From positions 62,001-126,000 of the forward strand of contig NZ_JACHLK010000003.1 in assembly GCF_014207955.1 (NCBI RefSeq): a stretch of 64,000 bases of DNA, in the 5' to 3' direction. This DNA is from Acidovorax soli. Lineage in GTDB: Bacteria; Pseudomonadota; Gammaproteobacteria; Burkholderiales; Burkholderiaceae_C. Both the position numbers and the translations under genes were made by a program. Shown here piece by piece: positions 18,861 through 29,361 of the stretch (the stretch's first letter is position 1; each line of letters starts with the position of its first letter). The notes under the pieces were generated by a model that ran no database searches, had not been told where the DNA came from, and worked only from the letters and a program-made list of their open reading frames with translations.

Positions 18861-18884
18861 AACGGCCCCACGCGGGGCCGTTTG
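18861..18884 (+). terminator. intrinsic terminator of hpd-phhB-phhA
   Basis: AACGGCCCC (18861-18869) pairs perfectly with GGGGCCGTT (18874-18882) around ACGC, followed by a short T-run. It ends 17 bases before the phosphatase gene. Confidence 0.75.
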
Positions 18885-18900
18885 GCATTCAGGGGCACAC

Positions 18901-19404
18901 ATGGCATCACCGACACCGGGCTATTCGGTCCTTTTTCTCTGCATGGGCAACATCTGCCGCAGCCCCACGGCGCACGGCGTGTTCCGCCACCGCGTGCGGG
19001 CGGCCGGGCTTGATGGTGTGGTGCGGGTCGACTCGGCCGGCACGCACAACTACCACCCGGGCGAGCCGCCGGACCACCGTTCGCAAAAACACGCCACCCG
19101 GCGTGGCTATGACCTGTCGGACCTGCGCGCAAGGCAGATGCTGCAGGCCGATTTCGCAACGCACGACCTGGTGCTCGCCATGGACTGGGACAACCTGGCC
19201 ATGGCGCAGGAGCTGTGCCCACCCCAGCATGCCCACAAGCTCCGGCGCCTCACGGAGTTCTGCCTGCGCATGGACAGCCCCGTGGTGCCCGACCCGTACT
19301 ACGGCGGCGCCAGCGGCTTCGACGATGTGCTGGACCTGGTGGAGGATGCCTGCGAGGGCCTGCTTGCGCATGTGCAGCGGGAGCTGCAGGGCCGCAAGCG
19401 CTGA
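18901..19404 (+). CDS. low-molecular-weight protein tyrosine phosphatase
   Basis: 167-residue cytosolic phosphatase. The P-loop FLCMGNICRSPTA (C-x5-R-S) is at residues 13-25, with the nucleophilic Cys at 15. The second-half acid loop VVPDPYYGG carries the general-acid Asp. Between them is VRVDSAGTHNYHPGEPPD, typical of the family. Bacterial members act on tyrosine kinases of exopolysaccharide systems or as arsenate reductases; the DP-YYGG loop favours the phosphatase class. No partner kinase is nearby. It converges with the XdhC gene, with 5 bases between the stops. Confidence 0.92.
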   Translation: MASPTPGYSVLFLCMGNICRSPTAHGVFRHRVRAAGLDGVVRVDSAGTHNYHPGEPPDHRSQKHATRRGYDLSDLRARQMLQADFATHDLVLAMDWDNLAMAQELCPPQHAHKLRRLTEFCLRMDSPVVPDPYYGGASGFDDVLDLVEDACEGLLAHVQRELQGRKR

Positions 19405-19409
19405 CGCGA

Positions 19410-20498
19410 TCAGCGCCTGACCGCGCAGACCAGCGGCCCGGGGTCGTTGTGCGCCACGTCCCGGTCGTTCTTGGCTTGGGCCACCTCCATCACGCGCGGC
19501 AGGGCCACGCCGTTCTTCACGGCCAGGATCTCGGCCATCACGCTCACGGCGATCTCGGGCGGGGTCTTGCTGCCGATGTAGATGCCGATGGGCCCGCGCA
19601 GGCGCACGAGGCTGGCCTCGGTCTGGTCGAAATGCTCGATCATGCGCGCGCGGCGCGCCTCGTTGTTGCGGCGCGAACCGATGCCGCCCACATAGAAGGC
19701 CTCCGTGGACAAGGCCTCCAGCAGCGCCAGGTCGTCGAGCTTGGGGTCGTGCGTGAGCGCCACCACGCAGCTGCGCCGGTCGGGCTTGAAGTCTGCCACC
19801 ACGTCGTCAGGCATGGCGCTCACCAGGGTGGCGCCGGGCACCTTCCAGCCGTGGCGGTATTCCTCGCGCGGGTCGCACACGGTCACGGCGAAACCATTGA
19901 ACAAGGCCATGGTGGCCAGGTACTCGGCCATCTGCCCCGCGCCGATGATGAGCATGCGGTACTCGGGGCCGAAGGTGTTGGTCAGCTCCTGGCTGTCCAC
20001 GGCCAGCTCGGCCGGCTCCGTGGCCATGGCCAGCGCCACCGCGCCATCGGCCAGACGCACCGTGCGGCGCACCAGGCGCCCGGCTTCGAGCGCGGCGATC
20101 AGCTCGGCCAGGCAGACGGGGTCGGGGTCGTATTCGAGCAGCAGTTCCAGCGTGCCGCCGCAGGGCAGGCCGAAGCGGTGCGCCTCGTCCGCCGTGATGC
20201 CATATTTGACGAAAGACGGGGGGCCGTTGGGAATGCGGTGCTCATGGCCCGTGGCCCCGGCACGCTCCTGCGCATAGGCACGCGTGTGGCGGTCGATCAG
20301 GTCGTCTTCGATGCAGCCGCCCGAGACCGAACCCACCACCGCACCATCGTCGCACAGCGCCATGATCGAGCCCACGGGCCGCGGGGACGATCCCCACGTG
20401 CGCACCACCGTGGCCAGCAGCGCACGCCGGCCCGCCGCACGCCAGCCGTGCAGGGTGCGCAGCACCATCACATCGAGGTTTTCCATCGTCGTCGTCAT
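19410..20498 (-). CDS. XdhC/CoxI-family molybdenum hydroxylase maturation protein
   Basis: 362-residue cytoplasmic protein. The N-terminal XdhC motif RTWGSSPRPVGSIMALCDDGAVVGSVSGGCIEDDL is intact, and the C-terminal Rossmann-like domain has LIIGAGQMAEYLATMA and GGIGSRRNNEARRARM. XdhC proteins bind molybdenum cofactor and load it, often after sulfuration, into xanthine-dehydrogenase-family enzymes. It is the last gene on the minus-strand CoxSLM-type cluster, matching that role. The ATG at 20498 is used; MENLDV four codons later is an alternative. Confidence 0.93.
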   Translation of the reverse strand: MTTTMENLDVMVLRTLHGWRAAGRRALLATVVRTWGSSPRPVGSIMALCDDGAVVGSVSGGCIEDDLIDRHTRAYAQERAGATGHEHRIPNGPPSFVKYGITADEAHRFGLPCGGTLELLLEYDPDPVCLAELIAALEAGRLVRRTVRLADGAVALAMATEPAELAVDSQELTNTFGPEYRMLIIGAGQMAEYLATMALFNGFAVTVCDPREEYRHGWKVPGATLVSAMPDDVVADFKPDRRSCVVALTHDPKLDDLALLEALSTEAFYVGGIGSRRNNEARRARMIEHFDQTEASLVRLRGPIGIYIGSKTPPEIAVSVMAEILAVKNGVALPRVMEVAQAKNDRDVAHNDPGPLVCAVRR

Positions 20499-20550
20499 CG
20501 TGCGTAGATTGTGCCCAAGGCCCGGCGGTTCCGTGCGCCAGGGGGCAAGC

Positions 20551-21231
20551 TCAATTCAACCACCAAGCGATGGCCACCAGGGCCACCGCGCCCGCCACCC
20601 AGACCCACACGGGAATACCGCCGCCCTGCGCCTCCTGGGCACCCGTGGCCTGCAGGCCTGCCCGCTGGCTCGGGACAAAGCCGCTCGGCGGCCCGGCATC
20701 CTCGCCGGGCTGGGTGGGGATTTCGGTGGGCACGGTGTCCGGTGCGCCCTCCACCGCGGGGGACGCGGGGGGATGGCGGCGCTGCATCTCGGCGTCAAAG
20801 CGCTTGAAGAAGTCCTCGGCCATGCCCTTGGCGGCACCGTCGATCAGGCGCTGGCCCAGTTGGGCGATCTTGCCGCCCACGGTGGCGTGCACGGTGTAGT
20901 GCAGCTCGCAGCGCTCCTGGGCCCCCTCGGGTGCCAGCGGTTCCAGCCGTACCTGGGCACTGCCCTTGCCGAAGCCCGCCACACCGCCCGAGCCGTCGAA
21001 GGCGATGGTGTAGCTTTCGGGCGGCACGCTGTCCGACAGCGTGATCTTGCCCGCGAACTTGGCCGAGACCGGGCCGATCTTGAGCGCCATGGCCACGCTG
21101 TACTGGTTCTCGCCGGTGGGCTCGACCTTCTCGCAGCCGGGGATGCACAGCTTGAGCACCTCGGGGTCGTTGAGCGCTGCCCAGGCCTGGCTCTGGCTGA
21201 CGGCAAGGGTGCGGCTGGCTTGCATTTCCAT
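20551..21231 (-). CDS. CoxG-like SRPBCC protein with C-terminal membrane anchor
   Basis: 226-residue protein. Residues 1-150 match the CoxG/SRPBCC fold (SQSQAWAALNDPEVLKLCIPGCEKVE; GPVSAKFAGKITLSD; GGKIAQLGQRLIDGAAKGMAEDFF). A Pro-rich linker follows, and a single hydrophobic helix (GGGIPVWVWVAGAVALVAIAWWLN) ends the protein. In the carboxydotrophic system CoxG anchors CO dehydrogenase to the membrane, so a similar docking job for this hydroxylase is a fair inference. The start at 21231 has GAGG upstream. It lies between the VWA gene and xdhC. Confidence 0.9.
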   Translation of the reverse strand: MEMQASRTLAVSQSQAWAALNDPEVLKLCIPGCEKVEPTGENQYSVAMALKIGPVSAKFAGKITLSDSVPPESYTIAFDGSGGVAGFGKGSAQVRLEPLAPEGAQERCELHYTVHATVGGKIAQLGQRLIDGAAKGMAEDFFKRFDAEMQRRHPPASPAVEGAPDTVPTEIPTQPGEDAGPPSGFVPSQRAGLQATGAQEAQGGGIPVWVWVAGAVALVAIAWWLN

Positions 21232-21262
21232 GGTGGGAATCCTCGGTTCGTTCTTCAGATGG

Positions 21263-22480
21263 TCATTGGCGCAGCACGGTGGCAATGCTGCCTGCCAGGT
21301 CCTGCAGACGGCTCAGGTCGTGCACGGCCAGCATGCCGTGCGCCTGGCGGTGCAGCACGGCCGCGCCGCGTGCCGTGGGCGCATAGCCGCCAAAGCGCAG
21401 CAGCGGGTTGAGCCAGAGCAGGCGCGCACAGTGGCGGCGCAGCCAGCCCAGTTCCTGCTCCAGCAGTTCGGGCGCGCCGGTATCGAGGCCATCGGTGATG
21501 AGCAGCACCAGGGTGCGCCGCCCCACCAGCCGGCGCACATGCTGCAGGCGCAGCGCGCGCAGGCTTTCGCCCATGCGCGTGCCGCCGGCAAAGTCGGCAA
21601 TGGCATGGCTGGCGGCCTGCAGCATGGCATCGGTATCGGCCAGGCGGAAGGCTGGCGTGAGATCGGTCAAGCCCGTGCCGAAGGCGAACACGTCGCGCCG
21701 CAGCGCCCCAGCGCGCCGTGGTGCGGTGGCGGCGTGCAAAAAGGCCAGCAGCAGGCGCGCATAGCGCTCCATGGAACCCGACACGTCGACCAGCACCAGC
21801 AGCGGCAGCGGCTGGCGGCGGCGCTGCAGCAGCGGCACCTGCAAAAATTCGCCCCCCGTGCGCGCCGTCTGGTGCATGGCACCGGGCCAGTGCGGGCGGC
21901 TGCCACGCACACCCGGGCGGGTGCGGCGGGCGGCGTAGTCGGGCAAGGGCAGCGGAATGTCGCGCGCCAACTGCTCCACCAGCCGGTATTCGCTGGCCGA
22001 GAGCTGGTTGAAATCCGCATGGCGCAGGCGCGCCAGATCGCTGGCCGTCATGGCGGCGTCGAAGTCGACCTTGTCCTCCTCGCGCGGCGGGGCCTTGCGC
22101 GCGGCACGCACGGGGGCCAGGGCTTCGCTCACGCGCGGGCGGCGCTTCACGGGCTCGGCCTTGGCCTCGGCGCTGGGCAGCATCTGGGCCAGCAGCTTCT
22201 GCGCCACGTTCGGGTTCTTGAAGTAGGCGTCGAAGAGCTCGCGGAACACCAGGCGGTCCTGCTCGCGGCTCACCAGCACGGCCTCCAGCGCTGCGGCGAC
22301 ATCCTGGCGCTGCAGGCCCACCAGCAGCACGGCCTGCTGGGCCAGGGCCATGCGCGCGGCGTCCACGCGCACGCCCGCGCGGCGCAGGGTGCGGCCAAAG
22401 CCGGTGAGGTTGTCGGCCAGCTTGCCGGTGCGCGCATCGCCCAGCTGGGAAGCCGTCGCAGTGGAGGAAGCGCCCCCCAT
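21263..22480 (-). CDS. CoxE-like VWA-domain protein
   Basis: 405-residue protein. The C-terminal half is a von Willebrand A domain with the metal-ion site LVLVDVSGSMERYARLLLAFLHA (DxSxS) and VLLITDGLDTGAPELL. The N-terminal half is the helical DUF1587/CoxE region with VFRELFDAYFKNP. In the CoxD/CoxE system an AAA+ ATPase and a VWA protein work together to finish the active site of the molybdenum hydroxylase. Its ATG is one base after the stop of the MoxR gene, so the two are tightly coupled. Confidence 0.92.
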   Translation of the reverse strand: MGGASSTATASQLGDARTGKLADNLTGFGRTLRRAGVRVDAARMALAQQAVLLVGLQRQDVAAALEAVLVSREQDRLVFRELFDAYFKNPNVAQKLLAQMLPSAEAKAEPVKRRPRVSEALAPVRAARKAPPREEDKVDFDAAMTASDLARLRHADFNQLSASEYRLVEQLARDIPLPLPDYAARRTRPGVRGSRPHWPGAMHQTARTGGEFLQVPLLQRRRQPLPLLVLVDVSGSMERYARLLLAFLHAATAPRRAGALRRDVFAFGTGLTDLTPAFRLADTDAMLQAASHAIADFAGGTRMGESLRALRLQHVRRLVGRRTLVLLITDGLDTGAPELLEQELGWLRRHCARLLWLNPLLRFGGYAPTARGAAVLHRQAHGMLAVHDLSRLQDLAGSIATVLRQ

Positions 22481-22481
22481 C

Positions 22482-23405
22482 TCAGGCCTCGGTATCCTGG
22501 GGCTTGAGCAGCTCGGCGGTCATGTCCCGCGTGAGCGCTGCCACGTCCTCGCGCTGCTTGAACAAGATCCCTGCGGTGTCGGAGACGATCTCCGGGTCCA
22601 CGACCAGGGTGTCGAGTGCCACCAGGGCCTTGGCCCACTCCACGCTCTCGGCGATGCCGGGCGCACGCTGGAAGGCATTGGCAAAGGGCTGGCTGCGCAG
22701 GCGGCCCACAAAGTCCGCCACCTGGGCGGCGAGGGCCTCGCTGGCGCCGGGCACCTGGGCGCGCACGATGGCCAGTTCGCGCTCGCGCTCGGGGTAGTCG
22801 AGCCAGTGGTACAGGCAGCGGCGCTTGACGGCATCGTGCAGGTCGCGCGTGCGGTTGCTGGTGAGCAGGGTGACCGGCGTGGCCGTGGCGCGCACGGTGC
22901 CGATTTCGGGAATGCTGACCTGGTACTCGCCCAGGTATTCGAGCAGAAAGGCCTCGAAGGGTTCGTCGGCGCGGTCCACCTCGTCGACCAGCAGCACCGC
23001 CCCGGGTGCGGGCGCCTGCAGGGCCTGCAGCAGGGGGCGCCGGATCAGGTAGCGCTCTTGGTAGACCTCGGCCTCGATGTCCCGTGCACCGCCGGGCATG
23101 AGTTCCGCTGCGCGCATATGCAGCAACTGGGCGGCATAGTTCCATTCGTACAACGCCTCGCGCTGCTCCAGCCCGTCGTAGCATTGCAGGCGGATCAGGC
23201 TGCGCGCCAGCACCTCGGACAGCGCCTTGGCCAGCGCGGTTTTGCCCACGCCGGGCTCGCCTTCGAGCAGCAGCGGGCGCTGCAGTTGGAGCGCAAGGAA
23301 CACGGCGGTCGCCAGCCGCCGGTCGGCAAAATAGCCCACGCGCTGCAGGGCCTGCACCAGGTCGTCGATGGAGGCCAGTTCAGGCGGCAAGGCAGCAGCG
23401 TTCAT
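22482..23405 (-). CDS. MoxR/CoxD-like AAA+ ATPase
   Basis: 307-residue ATPase of the MoxR group. Walker A is LLLEGEPGVGKTALAKAL, Walker B is GAVLLVDEVDRADEPFEAFLLEYLGEY and sensor 1 is VTLLTSNRTRDLHDAVKRRCLYHWLDYP. CoxD proteins unfold or remodel the apo-hydroxylase together with CoxE; that is the likely role, given the order coxM-coxD-coxE here. Start: the ATG at 23405 gives the typical MNAAALPPELASIDDLV beginning. In-frame ATGs at 23426 and 23438 would add 7 or 11 residues and cannot be excluded. Confidence 0.92.
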   Translation of the reverse strand: MNAAALPPELASIDDLVQALQRVGYFADRRLATAVFLALQLQRPLLLEGEPGVGKTALAKALSEVLARSLIRLQCYDGLEQREALYEWNYAAQLLHMRAAELMPGGARDIEAEVYQERYLIRRPLLQALQAPAPGAVLLVDEVDRADEPFEAFLLEYLGEYQVSIPEIGTVRATATPVTLLTSNRTRDLHDAVKRRCLYHWLDYPERERELAIVRAQVPGASEALAAQVADFVGRLRSQPFANAFQRAPGIAESVEWAKALVALDTLVVDPEIVSDTAGILFKQREDVAALTRDMTAELLKPQDTEA

Positions 23406-23456
23406 AGACAAAAGAGAGTCCGCCATGCACACCGGCACATGGCGGACGGGGGAAGG

Positions 23457-24248
23457 TCAGCCCAGCATCTGGGCCACGGCGCGTTGGGTTTGCACACTGA
23501 TCAAATTGGCGCGGTAGGCGGCGCTGGCATGGATGTCGCTGTTCAGATCGCTCGCATCCACCTTCACCGCAGCGGCCGACGCCACCGAGAAGTCCTTGTT
23601 CAACGCGGCCTCCAGCGCCTGCTGGCGGAACACGCTGCTCGCAGCCCCGGTGACGGCTACACGCACGCCCACATCGGTCTGCGCCACGAACACCCCCACC
23701 AGCGAGAAGCGCGAGGCCGGCTGCTTGAACTTGAGGTAGGCCGCGCGCTTCGGGATCGGGAAGCGGATCGCGGTGATCAGCTCACCTTCGTTCAGCGCCG
23801 TGGTGTACATGCCCACGAAGAAGCCGTCCGCCGCGATCTCGCGTTGATCGGTGATGACGGTGGCGTTCAGCGCCAGCACGGCGCTGGGGTAGCAGGCCGC
23901 AGGGTCGTTGTTGGCCACCGATCCGCCCAGCGTGCCACGGGCGCGCACCTGCCGGTCGCCGATGTGCGCGGCCAGGTGGGCCAGCGCCGGGACGGCGGCT
24001 TGCACTTCGGCGCTGCCGGCCACGTCCATGTGCCGCGTCATCGCGCCGATCACCAGGGCATTGCCCTCGCGGCGGATGCCCGCCAGCTCGGCAATGCCAT
24101 TGAGGTCCACCACCTGGCCGGGTTTGGCCAGACGCAGCCGCATCGAGGGCAGCAGGCTCTGCCCGCCGGCAATGGGCTTGCCGCCCGCGCCCGCCAGGCG
24201 CACCGCATCGGCCACGCTGGCCGGGGTTTCATAGGTGAATGCATACAT
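23457..24248 (-). CDS. molybdenum hydroxylase FAD-binding subunit (CoxM-like)
   Basis: 263-residue medium subunit. FAD-binding motifs are present: PIAGGQSLLPSMRLRLAKP (residues about 25-43) and RGTLGGSVANNDPAACYP, which hold the pyrophosphate and isoalloxazine. It passes electrons from the 2Fe-2S subunit to the acceptor. The start is supported by an AGGAGA site. It lies 13 bases after the large-subunit gene in the order S-L-M. Confidence 0.95.
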   Translation of the reverse strand: MYAFTYETPASVADAVRLAGAGGKPIAGGQSLLPSMRLRLAKPGQVVDLNGIAELAGIRREGNALVIGAMTRHMDVAGSAEVQAAVPALAHLAAHIGDRQVRARGTLGGSVANNDPAACYPSAVLALNATVITDQREIAADGFFVGMYTTALNEGELITAIRFPIPKRAAYLKFKQPASRFSLVGVFVAQTDVGVRVAVTGAASSVFRQQALEAALNKDFSVASAAAVKVDASDLNSDIHASAAYRANLISVQTQRAVAQMLG

Positions 24249-24261
24249 GGTGTGCTTCTCC

Positions 24262-26649
<2,388 letters not shown>

Positions 26650-26685
26650 GGTCTTGTCTCCTGGTGTGTGAGTTCTGGACGGGGG

Positions 26686-27156
26686 TCAGGCCGACGCCAT
26701 GGCTTTTTGACCGTGTTGCACGGCACGCACGATGTTCTGGTAGCCGGTGCAGCGGCAGATGTTGCCCTCCAGCAGCTCGCGGATCTCGCCCTCGCTGGCC
26801 TTGGGGTGGTGGGTGCACAGGTCGACCGCGCTCATCACCATGCCCGGGGTGCAGAAGCCGCACTGCAGGCCATGGCACTCCTTGAAGGCCGCCTGCATGG
26901 GGTGCATGCTGCCGTCGGCCGCGGCCAGCCCTTCGATGGTCTGCACCTGGGCCCCTTGGGCCTGCACGGCCAGCATGGCGCAGGATTTCACCGCGCGGCC
27001 GTTGACATGCACGGTGCATGCGCCGCACTGGCTGGTGTCGCAGCCCACGTGCGTGCCGGTGAGCATCAGGTGCTCGCGCAGCGCGTGGACCAGCAGGGTG
27101 TTGGGGGGGACATCAACGCTGGCCGGCTGGCCGTTGACGGTGAACTGGACTTGCAT
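26686..27156 (-). CDS. molybdenum hydroxylase 2Fe-2S subunit (CoxS-like)
   Basis: 156-residue small subunit with two 2Fe-2S clusters. The N-terminal plant-ferredoxin-type cluster is [22 protein letters not shown]; the C-terminal helical cluster is [11 protein letters not shown] and [12 protein letters not shown]. The clusters carry electrons from Mo to FAD. The ATG at 27156 is fixed by GAGGAGA; a more upstream ATG at 27201 has no site. It opens the seven-gene minus-strand operon (S, L, M, MoxR, VWA, CoxG, XdhC), divergent from the regulator at 27377. Confidence 0.95.
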   Translation of the reverse strand: MQVQFTVNGQPASVDVPPNTLLVHALREHLMLTGTHVGCDTSQCGACTVHVNGRAVKSCAMLAVQAQGAQVQTIEGLAAADGSMHPMQAAFKECHGLQCGFCTPGMVMSAVDLCTHHPKASEGEIRELLEGNICRCTGYQNIVRAVQHGQKAMASA

Positions 27157-27376
27157 CTGGCTGTCTCCTCGAGGGGTGTTGGCTGGATCTGCAAGCCGCA
27201 TCTTGGTCCGGGCGCGGGGCCGGATTCCTAGGGTGAACCCTAGCTTGGTGCCGGCCGGGCACGGATATTCTCAAATTGAAACATGCTGCAGTGCACACCG
27301 GCGCATCATGCGCACTGCACACCGAAGCACCCCGCAGTGGGTGCACCGGCCCGCCACCCCACGGGAGTCGTTGTCC
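27157..27376. promoter_or_regulatory. divergent control region of the hydroxylase operon and its regulator
   Basis: 220 bp between coxS-like and the GAF/Fis gene. Three symmetrical features can be seen: CTAGGGTGAACCCTAG at 27228-27243 (7-bp perfect arms around GA), GCGCATCATGCGC at 27301-27313 (6-bp arms), and the direct repeat TGCACACCG at 27292-27300 and 27316-27324, which flanks the second dyad 24 bp apart. These are good candidates for regulator sites. No convincing sigma-54 -24/-12 pair was found. Confidence 0.6.
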
Positions 27377-28525
27377 ATGCTGTCCGCCGCTGCCGTCACG
27401 CCATCGCCCGATGAGCGCCAGGCCCTGATCGCCCGCGCCCGCACCGCCCTGTTCAGCCAGGGCCAGGTGCCTGCCGCGCTGGGCATCGAGCCGTGGATCG
27501 TGCGCTCCTGGCAGCGCTGCATGGCCCAGGGCCAGACGCCGCGCCAGCGTGTGGCCTTCGACCTGGTGAGCGCCGCCACGCTGCGCGGCGTGGCCGAGCA
27601 GCACCGCCACCTGCTGCAGGCTGCGCGCCCCGTGCTCGGCCACCTCACGCGCGCCATTGCCGGCATGCACTACTTCGCCGTGCTGACCGACGCGCGCGGC
27701 GTGGTGGTCGACGTGCAGGGCGCACTCGACCACCGCGACGCGCGGGTGCATGCCATCGGCCGCGTGGGCATCGACCTGTCGGAGGCCGCCGTGGGCACCA
27801 CCGCCATTGGCGCCGCCCTGGCCGAGCTGCAGCCCGTGTGGCTGCATCGGGGCGAGCATTTCTTCGACGACAACACCCACTACAGCTGTGCCGGCGCCCC
27901 CCTGTTCGACCCCGAGGGCAGCTGCACCGGCATGCTGGACCTGACCGGCGTGGACGTGCCCGAGCGGCCCGAGCTGCGCCACCTGGTGGACCGCTCGGCC
28001 CGTGCCATCGAAGACGCCCTGCTGCTGCAGCGCCCCCACGCCCTGCTGCTGCGCCTGAACTGGCCCGGCAGCACCCTGGGCGGCGAAGGCGACGGCCTGG
28101 TGCTGCTGGACGCCGACGGCTACCTGCTGGGCAGCAACCGCACGGCACGCCAGTTGGTGCCCCAGCCGCTGCGCGCACCGGGCAGCCGGGCCCATGCCAG
28201 CGAACTGCTGGCCCTGCCCTGGCCGCTGCTGTTCGACGCGGCGCAGCGCCAGCACGCCGGCAGCGCCCCGCTGGACCTGCCGCTGTGGTCCGGCCTGCGC
28301 CTGCAGGGCATGGCCCTGGCGCCCCGGCAGGGCCATGCCCCCCGCAGCCTGCTGAGCACCTCCGCAGCACCGGCCGTGGCCGCAGCGCCGCTGCGCGAAG
28401 CCGAAACCGCGCTCATCCGCCAGGCGGTGCAGGAGGCGCGCGGCAATGTGGCCGAGGCGGCGCGCGCCCTGGGCATCAGCCGGGCCACGGTGTACCGCAA
28501 GCTGGGAACCCCGAAGGGGCATTGA
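27377..28525 (+). CDS. GAF and Fis-type HTH transcriptional regulator lacking the AAA+ domain
   Basis: 382-residue regulator of the AcoR kind without a sigma-54 ATPase. An N-terminal segment (VPAALGIEPWIVRSWQRCMAQGQTP) leads to a GAF domain whose core is DLSEAAVGTTAIGAALAEL, HRGEHFFDDNTHYSCAGAPLFDP and GMLDLTGVD. A PAS-like stretch (GLVLLDADGYLLGSNRTARQLV) follows, then a Fis-type helix-turn-helix (ARGNVAEAARALGISRATVYRKL) at the very end. With no AAA+ module it should act through sigma-70 promoters. Its divergent position makes the molybdenum hydroxylase operon the obvious target; the GAF domain may sense the substrate. An ATG at 27308 is also in frame. Confidence 0.85.
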   Translation: MLSAAAVTPSPDERQALIARARTALFSQGQVPAALGIEPWIVRSWQRCMAQGQTPRQRVAFDLVSAATLRGVAEQHRHLLQAARPVLGHLTRAIAGMHYFAVLTDARGVVVDVQGALDHRDARVHAIGRVGIDLSEAAVGTTAIGAALAELQPVWLHRGEHFFDDNTHYSCAGAPLFDPEGSCTGMLDLTGVDVPERPELRHLVDRSARAIEDALLLQRPHALLLRLNWPGSTLGGEGDGLVLLDADGYLLGSNRTARQLVPQPLRAPGSRAHASELLALPWPLLFDAAQRQHAGSAPLDLPLWSGLRLQGMALAPRQGHAPRSLLSTSAAPAVAAAPLREAETALIRQAVQEARGNVAEAARALGISRATVYRKLGTPKGH

Positions 28526-28532
28526 TTCGCAC

Positions 28533-28551
28533 TCGCCCTGGCCCAGGGCGA
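28533..28551. terminator. palindrome between convergent genes
   Basis: TCGCCCTGG and CCAGGGCGA are exact 9-bp complements around a single C, between the converging regulator and modE stops. It lacks a T-run but may stop transcription in both directions. Confidence 0.4.
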
Positions 28552-28560
28552 TCTTCGCGC

Positions 28561-29340
28561 TCAGCCTTGCGCGAGCGCGATCACCACGGCGTTGTCTTCC
28601 ACCACCAGCAGCACCCGGCTGCCGGCACGCAGGCCGCTGTCGGGCGCGGCAAAACCCACCATCTGGATGCCCCCGTCCAGCTCGGCAGACACTTCATCGC
28701 CCGATTCCCCCCGCACCACGCGCACCGCCCTGGCGGGCAGCCGGCACGTGCCGGGTACGGCCGGTGGCAGGTCTTTGCCGGCGCGCTCCACGCGCACCGC
28801 CGTGGCCTTGCACAGGGCCTGCACCGCCAGGCCGGGCGCCAGGCCCAGCAGCTCGACACTCTCCAGCGTGATACGGGCGCTGAGGAAAGCCGCGGCCCCG
28901 CCGTCGCCCTGCCCCAGGTGCACGCGCACGATCTGGCCCAGGGGCTCCAGCCGCTGCACCGTGCAGGGCCACTGGTTGCGCATGCTGGTGCGCACCGCCA
29001 GGCGGGCTGCCGCCGGGCCGGCGCGGCCCTCCCAGCGGGCCAGCACGGCGCTGCGCGCCTGGGCCATGGCATCGGCCGCGGCCAGCAGCTGGTGGCCGGC
29101 CTCGGTCAGTTGCGCACCACCGCCGCCGGCGCCCCCCACGGCACGGTCCACCAGCGGCGTGCCGGCCAGGTTGGTCAGGGTGTCGAGCGCCTGCCAGGCA
29201 GCCTTGTAGCTCACGCCGACGGCGCGCGCCGCCTGCGAGATGGAGCCACCCGCGCCGATCTCGCGCAGGATGGCAATGCGCTTGTCGGCCATGTCATGGC
29301 CGAGCGCGCCCGCAAAGGAGACGGGAGGGGTGCCAGGCAT
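28561..29340 (-). CDS. modE: molybdate-responsive regulator ModE
   Basis: 259-residue full-length ModE. The N-terminal winged helix domain has ADKRIAILREIGAGGSISQAARAVGVSYKAAWQAL and the Gly-rich DRAVGGAGGGGAQLTEAGHQLL, both hallmarks of the family. TSMRNQWPCTVQRLEPLGQIVRVHL opens the first of two tandem Mop/TOBE domains that bind molybdate. ModE represses uptake genes and can activate molybdoenzyme genes when molybdate is ample. It lies between the hydroxylase cluster and modABC, although it is transcribed away from modA. The start at 29340 gives a normal-length protein. Confidence 0.93.
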   Translation of the reverse strand: MPGTPPVSFAGALGHDMADKRIAILREIGAGGSISQAARAVGVSYKAAWQALDTLTNLAGTPLVDRAVGGAGGGGAQLTEAGHQLLAAADAMAQARSAVLARWEGRAGPAAARLAVRTSMRNQWPCTVQRLEPLGQIVRVHLGQGDGGAAAFLSARITLESVELLGLAPGLAVQALCKATAVRVERAGKDLPPAVPGTCRLPARAVRVVRGESGDEVSAELDGGIQMVGFAAPDSGLRAGSRVLLVVEDNAVVIALAQG

Positions 29341-29361
29341 CGGAGGGGCGCGGTGCCTTGC

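Noticed and set aside
27157..27376. Sigma-54 promoter for the hydroxylase operon
   Set aside because: No TGGCAC-N5-TTGCA-like pair on either strand could be found, in line with a regulator that lacks AAA+.
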